DNA of 64,000 bases from Mallotus nudiflorus (Eukaryota; Streptophyta; Magnoliopsida; Malpighiales; Euphorbiaceae). Where the stretch lies: positions 8,464,501-8,528,500 of the forward strand of contig CANTUR010000002.1 of the NCBI GenBank assembly GCA_947683625.1, read 5' to 3'. Position 1 is the first letter of the stretch. Every line of letters starts with the position of its first letter. A model generated the notes under the pieces. The model worked only from the letters and a program-made list of their open reading frames with translations, did not search any database and had not been told where the DNA came from. This document shows, in pieces, positions 37,801 to 50,530 of this stretch. Both the position numbers and the translations under genes were made by a program.

Positions 37801-38440
37801 ATAAAGAGAGCAACTTTAAAATAGATACGAAGACATGTTACCCACAAACATAAAAGCTCTGTCAAAATAGCTTTTACAAAGCCGATTATGCCAAGTGAAA
37901 AATTCCTTTGCAAACCAATCTCAATTAAATTAGCTTCACTTAAGAAATTAGTAAATTGTTGTATTCTAATAGAACTCCTTGAGGCAGGAATCCTATGAAA
38001 AACCTTTCTAACTTGATTAAAATCTCTAATCAAAAGCAAAGGCAAGTCCTCTACTTATTGAGAAAAATGCAAAAGTTCTTACCAAACTAATTCCTAAATG
38101 TGCAACTCGATAGAAATATAAATACCAATAACCACTCACTGAAAATTATCCATAATAAATGACCTCCCTCAATTATAACCCAATGATCATGAACCATCGA
38201 CCTAACATGAGAAAACATCTACTGATCCTAAGAAATCAAAATTCCACCTACCGAATTCATAACATTAGAAGCCATAAAATCAACATGTCCTATCCCCAAA
38301 AGTATTTGATTAAAGAGAATGAAATAGAATTACATTTTATTTCAGAGATAATGAACATATCCAGTAATATTGATCATATTAAGAGATTCATATGGTTTTT
38401 TTTATAAGAGCTACTAACTCCTCTAGCATTCCAAGTTATG
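34860..38440 (-). pseudogene. LINE ORF2 (endonuclease and reverse transcriptase)
   Basis: The endonuclease starts MFIITWNARGVSSSYKKNHM and MFIISEIKCNSISFSLIKYF (38450-38290). It continues with PLLLIRDFNQVRKV at about 38040 (Arg where LIGDFN normally has Gly) and LSYHKPIWLSNVK (about 37785-37740). The RT has SSFITLVLKNFP, VNDYRLISLIHGLYKIIAKL, QFAFIGGRHILDGYLMANEV and FVFKIDF (37020-36747), then NGIKPGCPLSPFFFVSF (about 36590-36540). A region with STPFAMPLYYLSIFKLLKGV and LRDFFWSRG follows (36100-36000), and a zf-RVT-like tail lies near 35070-34860. The catalytic F/YADD box is not clear: the segment around 36500-36400 is damaged. Confidence 0.8.
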
Positions 38441-38499
38441 ATAAACATCATAAAGAATAAAAAACTACGAGTAGGCTAGCTTGGATATGCTCTCCTGTC

Positions 38500-40353
38500 T
38501 TTGAGCATCATTAGAAATCATATTAGTAGGAAACTCATGCACAACTCCATCAGGCTTATTAAAGTTAATTCCCAAGGCTCTTCTCAATAAGAATGTAGCA
38601 TCTGCCTCTTATTGGACATCCACTTTTGGCTTGTTATGTCTATTAATGACCCTTTTTTATATCACTAGTATCTAGTTGCCAAGTAGAATTGGAACACTAT
38701 CTACGAGTATACTTAATACCTAATCTAACCATTAGTTTACCCCTAACTCTTTTATATTTATTCTTTTCCTTATAATAAGAGCTTAACTTAAAATCCTATT
38801 TAAGCTTTTATTGAGAATGACTCTGAATATTAATTAGTGAGACACACTTAGAAGGAGTAGGTAAGACAAGGAACATGCAAGATGGCAAGAGGTGTATAGG
38901 TCCTTTGATCACAACCCACTTTATCCCAAGAGCCGAAATTCTTTTCCAATTCAATTTAAGGAGTTTGAAGTCATTAAGATTCTTTATCTATTACAATTAT
39001 ATAGCTATTAATCCGCTGCAAATCCCAATCTACATGATTTTTTACATTCTTTGAATTTGAAATTTCATCTCAAGTAGATTGTCTTTCCACTACAGCCATA
39101 TCGGAAACATACTGATGACCAAATACTTGCAAACTTTGAGCATGGCCTGAACATTCATCATAATGATTAAGAGCTATATTTTTATCCCTTATACAACTAT
39201 TAGAACTCAGGTCACTGAAACTTATGGAAGGAGATAATGTCACAGTTGAACTTGACCATAGGAAGAATTCAGCACAAACTCTTATATTATTAAAATTTGG
39301 AATTGCTTTGAATCATGCTCAATAACTAATCATTTTTTTAATAAAATCCATAATAGAAGAACTAATAAGAAGTCTAGTTGTATCAAATTGTGAATGATGA
39401 TGAGTGTCCATGTCAAACATAAGAAAATCACCAAAAGAAGCTACAAGCGATTTAAAAAAAAATAGTCCGACCAAAGATTCAAAGGAATTCCATAACATTG
39501 AATCCAAACAAATTGCTCATTCATCAAAAGAGAATTATCCTAAATTTAAAGATCAACAAACCATTCATATAAGAAATAGTGTTTAGGACAACAATCTTTC
39601 TTGTCCACCTTCGTTGGGAAAATAAAAAAACTTGCTTACTGCCCATAGACCTAGCATGAATAAGCAATGCACACATGGATTGAATGAGCCTTTAGATAGA
39701 GAATACTAGCCAAATATTTCTCAAAGGGCCAACACAAGAATGATCAAGCCATTCAACAGATTCCACCTTGCTTGAAAATTTTCCCAAATCCATCTCAATA
39801 ATGGTTTGCATGAAATCAGTGTTTTGAACAAAATTTCTACTAGCTTTAACTAGCTGCCCTTCATCTGCACTAGTCCCATTTACCTCAGTGTTACCATTAC
39901 CCTAAATTACCTCAACATAGGATCAATGGTCTCATTTTTGAACTCATATTCATAATGAAGTTGTGTTTTAACTTATAAAGGCTTGAATTGGCCTTTAGAA
40001 AACTACCTCGATGGATTGTTAGCATTAGAAAAAGGTCTACTATAATAGGAGACTTCTCTATTAAGTTTGAAACCTCTAATAGCAACAATATTAATATAGT
40101 GAAGAACTATTGGAAAATCATAAATATTCCAAATTTTCAAAAAAGCAAACTTAACTAATCACTGACAAGCTTTAGCAAGAATAAAAACCTCGTCAATCTT
40201 CCAATGTTTAGCAAAAAGATGCCAAACATTTTTAGTAGTCCAATCAGGAGGAAAATTCTAAAAATAAATAAATCGTCCTCTTGTTGGTGGTCCTACTCTG
40301 GGAGAACGTTGGAAAAAAGAGCTCCAATGATTGCCAATGGTTGAGAAAGCCAT
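38500..40353 (-). pseudogene. LINE ORF1 (RRM-like RNA-binding protein)
   Basis: Starts MAFSTIGNHWSSFFQRSPRV and continues GPPTRGRFIYF, stop, NFPPDWTTKNVWHLFAKHWK, which is the RRM-like start of plant LINE ORF1 proteins. Downstream, FFFKSLVASFGDFLMFDMDT and FDTTRLLISSS (about 39370-39450) match the conserved central region of the same proteins (DUF4283-type). Several stops interrupt it. ORF1 protein would coat the LINE RNA. Confidence 0.7.
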
Positions 40354-40754
40354 AAGATCTCTATTTTTCTTGGCTTACTCCTTTGTGTCTGCTTATGATC
40401 TTAGATTGCTAGATTCATTTATCTTTGGCTACTTTTGGTACCAAAATCAAAAAATAGGTTTAGAATGTCATTTTTTTTGGTACCTCAACAAATGTATTTA
40501 TGATTGGCTTATGTTTATTTTATAAATATTTATTTTTGGATTTAAATAAAAAAACCCACAAAAAACTCCATAAAGTTCGTTCTTTGATAGCACACTATAA
40601 AATTTTTTGTTTATACAATTACAATTACAGATAATTTTCCTTAAATATTAAAGAAAAGTTATACTTCACTTCATTTGTTTGGATTTATATAACAAATAGA
40701 ATTTGTTAAAATTAAGGACTTGATCCACGACTAATTAAAATAAAAGAAATAAAC

Positions 40755-40945
40755 CAACATTTATTAGTACAAACGGTAAGAAGTTTGAATTCTTTTAAAT
40801 AAGATTTCGAGTTCGAGTCTTATATATGGAGAAAATAAATGTTGGGAGAGTTTTACCTCTTTTGTAAGTTCACCTGTCTTAACTCCGAAATAGTAAGAAT
40901 CCTTATGACTATTGGATACAAAAACATCAAATAAAAAAAGAATAA
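40755..40945 (+). mobile_element. tRNA-related SINE candidate
   Basis: An A-box-like TAGTACAAACGG (40765-40776) is followed 34 bp later by AGTTCGAGTCT (40810-40820), an exact match to the RGTTCRANNCY B box of RNA polymerase III promoters. About 110 bp of body and an A-rich tail (40928-40949) follow. The imperfect flanks AAAAGAAATAAAC (from about 40742) and AAAAGAAATGAAAC (about 40946) may be target duplications. The length (about 190 bp) suits a plant SINE. A chance B box is the alternative. Confidence 0.5.
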
Positions 40946-41471
40946 AAAGAAATGAAACAATGTGAAGATTTGTATATCAAAATCATGTTACTATATTATG
41001 GTATATTTAATATTTTTATGTGATGAACTCATTAAATGTTATGCGAAAATAACTAATTATGATGGATACCTTCTATTGGAAAATAGAATTCTTCTAAAAA
41101 TATTTTGAAGTATATTAAAATAATCCATATATATATATAAAGTCAATAAATTATGAAATAAAGAAAAAACTACAATATAAAAAACACATAAATACTTGGT
41201 TTACAATTTAATATGTAATTGATTGCTAAAAAAAATCATATTCTAAAACACTGTGGGATGAAAAATTTTGAATGTAGTCAAAATCGGATAACATGCATAC
41301 AACCAAATTGCAAAAAATAAGCACACATGGATAAAAAAATTTAATTTGACACTATACACGTTATATGTATTTTATACTACGTTTTATACTATATTTTATA
41401 TTTTAATATTATATTTTAATAAATATTAATTAATAAATATTAATTATAATATTAAATTAATTTAAATATTA

Positions 41472-42030
<559 letters not shown>

Positions 42031-44990
42031 TATATCACTTTATTTCATAGTCTGTGTATTATGTGAAATCATGACTAGTTGGATAATAAATCTAAGCTCC
42101 AGCCATTGATACGATTGTTTGGATTATGTAGGTAATTATTTTTTAAGTTGCAATTTGAGTCTTCTATACTCGCTCTAAATGTTGGTGTATATGTTGAAAG
42201 AAGAGCGAAAAGTGATAGGAACCAAATGACATTCAACACATAAGCTAAAAAACTTACTAATACATAAGAAATCATCTCACCAAAGACACTCATATAGCCT
42301 CCTGAAAATAAGTTACCAAGAAGAGGTTTAAAGTGATACCATAAAAATTGAATATGAAAAGTGTTACAACATTTAATTAACCATAGGCATTCAATCCAAA
42401 TAGATGGCTACATAATACGGTTTAATAAAAATTAAATATGAGATCATTAATAAAAAACTGTAATAAAAATTAATTGTTTCAAATTTATTAATGTAAAACC
42501 GCTACAACAATGGATATCGTTGAAATGTAAATGGTTACAGTAACCCAGTTAGTCTCCATATTTGATCTTTTACGCATTAGAACTAAACTTTTAGGAAATA
42601 AATGATTAATGAATCATGACTGTAGTTTCTCTAAATGTGAGTATTATCTTCTATGTATTCAAGGCATTATTTCTCAGAATTTATTCCTCATATGGCAACT
42701 TAACTTTATGAATAAATCTAATGTTTATTCTTGGTACTTTTAAATGTGAAATTTCTCTAATAACTTTAATATGCAATCAAAATATGATAAGAGTTTCAAT
42801 AAGACTGTAAATTATACATATAAACAAATTACATTATGGAATCAAGTCCTATCTAAATTACAACATCCCTGAATGACTTATGTGATGCCCTAACCCTAGC
42901 AATACCCTTACGAGATAGCCACTACCCAGACCCACCTAACTCAAGTACTGATGTGAGAAATTATCAACTTTATCTCATTTAATCAACTTTTAAGCTCTTA
43001 CAACTTAAACATATAAATATACTCGACCATTACATATAAGCATTATAAGATAACCATTCAAATCTTGCTTCTTAATTATATATAAATCCAAAAGTAGAAA
43101 CTATCGAATATAGTCAACTTAAACATATAATATTTTTACAACAAATATTCTAAAAGAGCATTACTCTTTAGACTCTCCACTGCTTGATTTACATGTTGTA
43201 TACCAAGCTATCTTCCAAACAACTACTCCAAATAACTCATCACTCTAAAAAAAATTTATAAAAAAGGAGTGGTGTGTATTTTTGAGGGAAAATACATAGT
43301 GAGTGAAACATAGTGCAAATAGTGACTATTCAAGAATCACATCATATTAGAATCCAAATAAACAAATCACACAAGTAAAATTTAAAATCAATAGGTAACC
43401 AAAAAATATTTGCACGAGTTGTTGTATTATTAATAAATATTTATGATTGTCCGTTTATCATGCCACCTAGATAAACATTCAAAACAACACAAAAATCTGA
43501 AGTTAAAATTTAATTTCTAGTTATTTGTTAAGATTTCCGCCTCCACGCTCTAAAGTCATAAAACAACATATTGATATTGTGATAATATTCTTTAATAGGA
43601 TTTTCAAATTATACAACACGTGTTACACTTATAATTTCTTATAAGGTTTATAGTACTCTTCATAATTTTCATAATTTGTTAAAGGTATGAACACTTGTTT
43701 CATAATAATGTTTCTCATCATCATATATATCTCAAACTTTATGTACAATTCAGTCATACTTGCCATCTTGGAATCTCAAGTTCGTGCCCTTCACTAAAAA
43801 AAAAAGAAAAAAAAAGCTCATATACTTTTGATGCTTATCAAAGATATTCAATTTAGCTTCAAGAAGCTTTATAAGTTCATTTAGAGCACCACAAGATCTA
43901 GATATATCCATAATAAATTTGACACACTTACCATAGGCACAAGTAGATATTCGTGTGTCTAGTACTTTCACCACAATAAATATTATCATATTTATTCATT
44001 CACAATATGTTGGCCTATCTCCATAGGTTGCACCCGCACAATCCTAGAGAATCATATATTAAATAAGGTCTTTTTAATCTCATATCACTCACTCGAAGCC
44101 TAAGTTATACTTTTGTCACTTTCTCTCGAATGTCATATCTTAGTTACAGTTTTACATCTTATCGCACATAGTAGATGGTTATGTCTCGAACACTTTATAC
44201 CAACTCACCAAATCATGTTATGTCCTTAACATCAACTTACTATCTCTTAGTGACATATGTACTTGTGTTCATTGTCATATTACTCCTTAAAAATTCTTAT
44301 GTGCCAACGTATTGCTATTATCATTCTCCCTCTTATTGCATTTGTTTATAGAAAATTTGCATATTTTTAGTTGTATTACACACATTGACATGTGTTTGAC
44401 TTTAAATTTTGTTCATTTTTCAATTAAGATTAAAGTGTAAACTTTTGTAACTATCAATATCTTTGGCATTTAGAGTACTCCCATTTCAGGTCTTTGGAAA
44501 TATTCATATTTTGGTTTAATTGAACTTCAAATATTGATATAGTCTCAAAACTAAAGACTTGAATAATTATCTATTATTTAATGTTGTTTAAGCTTATAGT
44601 TTAGTTACAAGGTTTTGATGCTAATTTGTACTTACACTTGTAAAAACAATTTTAACAATAGTACTTAAAAATAGGATAAATCCATATTCCAAAAGTTCTT
44701 GATAAATCCATATTAAATCTCAAATCTTTAAAATTGACAATCTTAATATTTTAGAGGAAAGTATAAGAGAGCCTTGTTAAACATTTAATAGCTATAAATG
44801 TGATTAATTATTGATTGTGAGAATTTTTTGCTTAAACTAAAATAATTCTTTAAAAAATGCATTACAAAAGTAGTTCCTTAAAAATATTTTCAATTTTTCA
44901 CAAAATTGACTAGTTTTGAATCATGAGAAAGTTCTTTAAATTTTAACATATACAACAATACATTGATAGCATAGTGTAACTTGAGTTTCA
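42031..44990. other. Unresolved non-coding region, possibly gypsy LTR or interior
   Basis: No protein recognised. At 42882 a TGATGCCCTAACCCTAGC segment resembles ends of some gypsy LTRs, and the stretch up to about 43330 has a GGAGTGGTGTGT...CATAGTGAGTGAA arrangement similar in layout to the LTR copies at 60561-61445. The evidence is too thin to call boundaries. The 79-codon minus frame at 43750 has no domain. Confidence 0.25.
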
Positions 44991-45021
44991 AGTACTTGTT
45001 ACACACATCATAATTTCATCT

Positions 45022-45460
45022 TTCAGATTATGCTTTAAAGTTATTGTTGCAAAAGCCAAAATTTGCTGATTAAAGAACCAGTACTCCACCATGAAATCCA
45101 AATTTTGCCTTTCAAATTGTACGGTGAAGTTCACAAAGTAGAAGATAGAATTTATTGATTGAAGAATCATAATTTCATTATTCATATTGTACTCTGAAGT
45201 TGACGATGCAGAATATAGAATCATTAATTGAAGAATTAGAGTTTCACTTGTAGATTGTACTCTGAAGTTGACAGTGTAGAAAATAAAATTTATTGATTGA
45301 AGAATCAAAATTCTACCTTTCGGATTGTACTCTGAGGATAATGATGCAGAAGATAGAATTTGTTATTGAAGAATGAGTACTTTACCTCGAATTGTACCTC
45401 GAGGTCTATGGTACAAAAATTAAATTATAATTGTTTCTAGCAGCCAACCAATAAGCTCTC
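45022..45460 (+). repeat. 68-70-bp minisatellite upstream of a gypsy 3' LTR
   Basis: ATTGTACTCTGAAG-type anchors occur at 45116, 45186, 45254, 45324 and 45391 (steps 70, 68, 70, 67), with a diverged unit at 45027. Each unit also carries GCAGAAGATAGAATTTATTG and ATTGAAGAATCA words. Later pieces (to about 45530) are decayed. The minus-strand frame over it is a repeat artefact. Confidence 0.85.
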
Positions 45461-45679
45461 AAAGATAGAACATCAGAAAATCAAGTTGTACCCTGAGGGT
45501 AACAACGCAGAGATAGAATTTCTGATTGTTTACATTATAATCCTTTTAAACATTTTACTCAAAAAATAAAAATCTCTCTCGTACATCTAGCTCCAAAAAT
45601 TTGTATCCTTTTGATTGTTTGCATATGTGCTTTTTCATAAATCTCATTACATTGCTTGTATTTTGATCTTTGAAAAACT

Positions 45680-46150
45680 AGGGGGGCAAACTGTTGATAT
45701 CCAGTTTTGGTCTACCCAAAATCAAGAAAAATCACGATGATGAAAAGTCCAAATAAGAATGATTCCACTAAAGTAATGAACCAAAACCCAACTCAAACCT
45801 AACTTTCTCTTTAAATGGGCCTTTGGCGCAAAAATTTTTACAAGTTGTTATTGTTAGTTTTGACGGTTTAAAAGGTGAAAGAAAGGGAGGAGATTTTTGG
45901 GGAGTTGGCATAGATATTTGTTATAGGTGGGGGAGGAAGTTAGAGAAAATAGGAAACATTTTAGGAGGAGGGGGTTAGAATTAGAGGAAGAGAACTTTAA
46001 AATAGGGGGATTAGAAAAAAGAAAGAGGGTGGTGGAGAGTTGGTTGGGAAAAAAAAGAGGGGAGAGAGAAAATATGAAAAGCCAACAAAATTCGAGGTTG
46101 ATGAGCCATTACTTTTGCAAGGAAATCTCTTACCATCATTTATACAGTTA
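45680..46150 (+). mobile_element. Polypurine tract and LTR fragment of a second Ty3-gypsy element
   Basis: AAACTAGGGGGGCAAAC (45677-45693) followed by TGTTGATATCCAGTTTTGGT is a typical gypsy polypurine tract and LTR start. About 450 bp of LTR-like sequence follows, including a very purine-rich stretch (45880-46080) whose 74-codon frame is probably not a gene. No matching 5' LTR or pol is visible in the window, so this is a 3' remnant. Confidence 0.5.
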
Positions 46151-46956
46151 ATCTGAGGGCAAATTATTTTATGCTATCAAATTTTTTTTTTTCAAGCAAC
46201 AATGTCCAACATTGTTGCCCTTAAGGATGAGCACAGGTTGGAAAAATTCAAGAATTTAAAATTTTCAGAACCATATCAAAGTTTAAAAATAAAATCTCCA
46301 ATACAACCAAACTTAAAAATCTCCATGTTAGTACCATCCCATTTTTCAGGACGACACAATTCAAAACAAAAATTCGTGAATTTATGCTATACACAAGTTT
46401 ATATTATTTATTAAATTTACATTTATTACCAATAAATCGATAGTAAAAATTTGTGTATGTTTATAAAAAATGTATAAACATATATTTAATACATATTTGC
46501 TGGCAAAATTATTGTACATAATTAATAAGTTATTAAATATAATAATAACAATATATTTTAATTAATAAAAATGACCATTCTTTTATTTTTATTTGTAAGA
46601 TCATTATTTATTTTAATCAAAATGACATAGTTTTGGAAAAAATACTGCGTTGTTTTGGTTATCTATAATATGTGTCTATATATTAATATGCAATAGAAAT
46701 AAATAAATATAATAATATTTCTTTGCTCATTAATTTTAAATAATATGAATAACATTAGATTATTTAAGAAGAAGAAGAAGAATACAATTTGAAATCATAT
46801 AATGTTAATTTTTTTATTTTAATTTTTAGTTTAAATTGAAATATAATTGGTATTACACATTTTTACTTCTTATTGATAAAATAATAATAATTATTATCTT
46901 ATTTCTCATATTTTAAGTTTAAATTATGTTGTAACGGACATTTTACATTCTTATTT

Positions 46957-48029
46957 TTTAAATAAAATTAGCCATCAAAACATCAAAAGTGGACCTGAAA
47001 ATCCCAATTAGTTTGACACCTCTTTAGCATCAACACCATATGCTAAGAGAAACCTTTATTATAAAATGAAAAGAAACAAAAGAATTCAGATACAAGCCAA
47101 ACAGGGCAAGCAAAAAACAAAAGTAAAGAATTAACAAAATCTATAAGATTCTAAACTAAGAGCATCATTAATCATGAGATTATGACAACATTGAGGATAA
47201 GTTGACCACCATTGTAGATTAAGAGAAGAAAGACCCAAAGAAGTCAATTTGTCAGCAACACGGTTGCCTTCACGAAAAACATGACTGCATGGAAATGCAT
47301 AGACTTAGATAATTAAGGCATAGCTGCCACGGACCACGAACAAGCCAAGGAACCACTGCACTCATTTTACAAATCAAGTTAACAACATAAGCATAGTCTA
47401 ATTCAATCTAAACCGGGGAAAAATGAAGCTCATAAGCCTTTTTAACTGCCATGGACATGGCAAGCAACTCTGCCTCATAGCGAAACTTGACGCCAACAGG
47501 GACAGCATATGAAGCAAAAGCTGAGCCCCGCCAATCACATAAAACACCACCAGCCGTTGCAACACCAGGGAACCCGAGCGCAGTGCCATCAGAGTTGAGC
47601 TTAGTCCACCCCAGAGGAGGATTAACCTAGATGATAGGAATGGATGCAGGAAGATGTTGCTGAATACCTAAAATTCTCAGCCTACGCAGAATAATCAAAT
47701 ATGCTTGAGAATTCTGCATGCTGTCGTATAAAAAAATCTCCCCTTAATTGCTTGACAAATAAAACGAACAGACTTGGCTATGGGAATAAAAACAACATGA
47801 AATAATGACGAATTACAAGCATTCCAGATGCTCCAAAGAGAAGCGTGAACTCCCATCTTCCAAAGAGCTGAAAGTTGGGAAGGGAAACGCAACTTCATAG
47901 TAAATTTGAACATATGAGAAATTCCATTAGATAAATCTAATGAAACATCAAATAAACTTCCCAAAGCATACCAAACCGAAGTTGCATAATAACATATGGA
48001 GAAGATGTGATCTAAAGACTCATAAGCAT
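46957..48029 (-). mobile_element. 5'-truncated LINE fragment with RNase H
   Basis: Flanked by an exact 17-bp duplication ATTTTACATTCTTATTT (46940-46956 and 48030-48046). On the minus strand coding homology begins at the very edge with YESLDHIFSICYYATSVWYA (48025-47966; zf-RVT), continues WKMGVHASLWSIWNACNSSL, and then the RNase H GWTKLNSDGTALGFPGVATA (about 47620-47560), WRGSAFASYAVPVGVKFRYE, AELLAMSMAVKKAYELHFSP and finally HVFREGNRVADKLTSLGLSS (about 47285-47225). D (SDGT), E (YEAEL) and the terminal D (VADKL) of the RNase H are present. The rest (46957-47150) is 3' UTR. Confidence 0.85.
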
Positions 48030-48499
48030 ATTTTACATTCTTATTTATTAATTGAATTATTTAAAATTATGCAATATAAATTTTCTTATATTTAAGTTTA
48101 AATTGTAATATAATAAACATTTGATATTTTTACTTAACAACAACAATAATAATAATAATAATATTTTATTACTAATTTATTTATTATATTTTAAGCATAA
48201 AACATACTAATTTTCATCATATATTATTATACATACTATTAAATAATATAATAAAAATATATAATTAAGTTCATTACTATTTATTCATATTTATATATTA
48301 TTTTATTAAATTAATATTTGATATTAAATTCAGTTTTCGATATGATTCCTGATTCAATTTTTTTATAAATACCTAGTGCTATATTAAATTATTCACAAAA
48401 TTTAATTCAATTAAATTCATGGTTAAAATTATTTGATTTAGTACGATTTTAATGTCTTTTAATTTGATATTTCGATTCAATTCAGTATTTATTTTATCC

Positions 48500-49700
48500 C
48501 ATTATTTAGTTCCGTGTTAAGTTTTAGTTGCTCCTTTTTTTTTTTAGAGTGCCATTTTTGTAGCCTTGATTATTCTTCGGCTAGAAGGTTTCCATTTCAT
48601 ATTCATTTTTTTTATTCTTATTCTTTGTTTGGTTTTATTTTTTCACTATTTTTCATGTTTATTTTTTATGTTTTTCATTTCTTTTATTCAATTAAATTTA
48701 TTTTTTTATTCTATTTTTATCAATTCTTTATTTTTGTTTAATTTTCATATTTATATTGCATTATGTTTATTTAATTATATTTTTTGTTTATAGTTTTTAT
48801 TTTTTTTATTTATGTTTGCTCTATTTTATTTTTTTCTTATTTTTATTTTATTTTTGTTATCTTGTTTATCTTTTTCTGTTATTTCACACAGTTTGTATTA
48901 AATATTGAGATTAATTTTTATTTCTTTTTTGTTGTTTTGTTTATTTCTATTTTATTTATTTCACTGTATAGTTTTCATTTCTATTTATCATTTTTTTTGG
49001 TGCAATATTTTATTTATTACTTTTTTTAATAAATAGTCATTAGATTAACTAGGGATATGTAAATAATCATTTTTCCTTTAAATTGATTTTGTAAATTTAT
49101 GTTATTTAATATCGCAAAATGTTTTAATTAATTTTAGATTATTTTTAATATTTTTGTAGTTTCACATAATAATCTTAATAAATTTAGTAAATACTATTTT
49201 TAAATTGTTAATTGTTGAGTAATTTAATTGGTAAAAGTTTAAGTATAGTTGGTTTGATTTTAATTTCGTAATTTATATTTGTTCTTATATTTTCATTTTC
49301 ATTTTCTTATAAAATTGTTATGTTGTTGGTTTTAGCTAGATTATTGTATTTGTAATGTATTTTTTTAATTGAATTAGAATTATGAGATGTAAAATGTTGT
49401 TAGTGATTGTTTAATTTTTAATTAAATTAAATAAATATGGTTAATTTTTTAATTAATTTTAGTCTTAACTTGATTTTAATTTGATGTTTTATTTTATTCA
49501 ATAAAATTTAAAGATAGATATAGATTTAATTGAATTTTTTATAAGTTTTATTTGATTTTTTTTTTCAATTGATTTTGTGTTAATTTACAAACAAACTTTA
49601 TAATTCTCTTGTGGCTTTTTGGGCTAGTTGTTTTTTTGCAGGATACAATAAACAAATAATGTTAATTAATTAGATTAAGTTTTCATTTATATTTATTTAT
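48500..49700. other. T-rich strand-asymmetric DNA
   Basis: Long stretches are nearly free of G and C on the plus strand (TTTATTTTTTT, TTCATTTCTTTT words), especially 48530-49030. Phe/Ile-rich frames across it are compositional. No gene seen. Confidence 0.6.
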
Positions 49701-50236
49701 TTGTAAATGAGGGTTGTAATATTTTCTTCTCCCTACATTTTTTATGTGTGCATTTATTTCATTTATTTATTTATATATCATAGATGAATGTATATATTGT
49801 ATGATTAATATTGTAGACCAAATCAAATTTCCATGAAACTAGAATAATTTACAAACTCATACCTAAATGTAAAATTTGAAAAATTATTTGAAAGAAATTG
49901 CATTATTTTTTTCATTTAATAAAAAAATAATTTAATAATTAAGAAAATAATAGAACACAAAATACAAATGGAGGCAAAACCACAAGATTGGGTGAGAATT
50001 CTAAAAGTATATATCTAGTTTTTTTAACTCAATCTCTAAGGATAATTGTTGGATCCCTCTATAGGAGCCAGTTGCTGCAAAAACGTGTCTTGAATTTCAC
50101 CCAATGGCAACTCCATCTTCAATCTAGGTTTCATAGTGTCTAGTGGTCCTTAAGCCCACATTATGTCGTAATTGCCAAATATTTGGACTCGCTGAAAATA
50201 AATATTTTTTTTAACCAACATTAACAAACATAAATA

Positions 50237-50239
<3 letters not shown>

Positions 50240-50284
<45 letters not shown>
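50240..50284. repeat. (TA)n microsatellite
   Basis: About 22 TA units, directly before dispersed repeat B copy 2. Confidence 0.95.
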
Positions 50285-50287
<3 letters not shown>

Positions 50288-50289
<2 letters not shown>

Positions 50290-50530
50290 TGCTAATTTTT
50301 TTTATGCGTAAAAAATAAAGTAAGGTCAAATATAAGTAGTTTTATTATTTTAAACATTAAATAGTAAATTTATATAAAAAAAATTTAAAAAGTATATTTT
50401 ATTAATAGTAATTAATGAAAAAATAAACATTTTAAACTAAGAAAAATTATGTAACATAAAATTTTAAAAAATAAAAGACTGTGTGCAGAAATAAATTGAT
50501 GAATTGCAAAAAATATTTTCACCCTATATT
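50288..50530. repeat. Dispersed AT-rich repeat B, copy 2
   Basis: Colinear with 24936-25145 through ATGCTAATTTTTT, AAGTAGTTTTATTATTTTAA, CATTAAATAGTAAATTTATA, ATGTAACATAAAATTTT and the end TATTTTCACCCTA. This copy follows a (TA)n tract; copy 1 does not. Confidence 0.45.

Larger units (their letters stand above)
34441..40500 (-). mobile_element. L1-type LINE, nearly full length, minus orientation
   Basis: Reading leftward, an ORF1 (from 40353), then endonuclease and RT (ORF2 from about 38440 to 34860), then a 3' UTR with a terminal A-rich run (plus-strand ATTTTTTTTTA at about 34449-34460). ORF1 and ORF2 landmarks match plant L1-clade LINEs. The 5' end is uncertain because the UTR upstream of ORF1 has no recognisable edge; no target duplication was found. 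Frameshifts and stops show it is inactive. Between the last coding motif and the tail there is no RNase H. Confidence 0.85.

Noticed and set aside
44988..45308. 106-codon minus-strand frame
   Set aside because: It is the translation of the 68-70-bp minisatellite units.
45927..46151. 74-codon charged plus-strand frame
   Set aside because: Purine-rich LTR sequence; no domain and no start context distinguishing it from composition.
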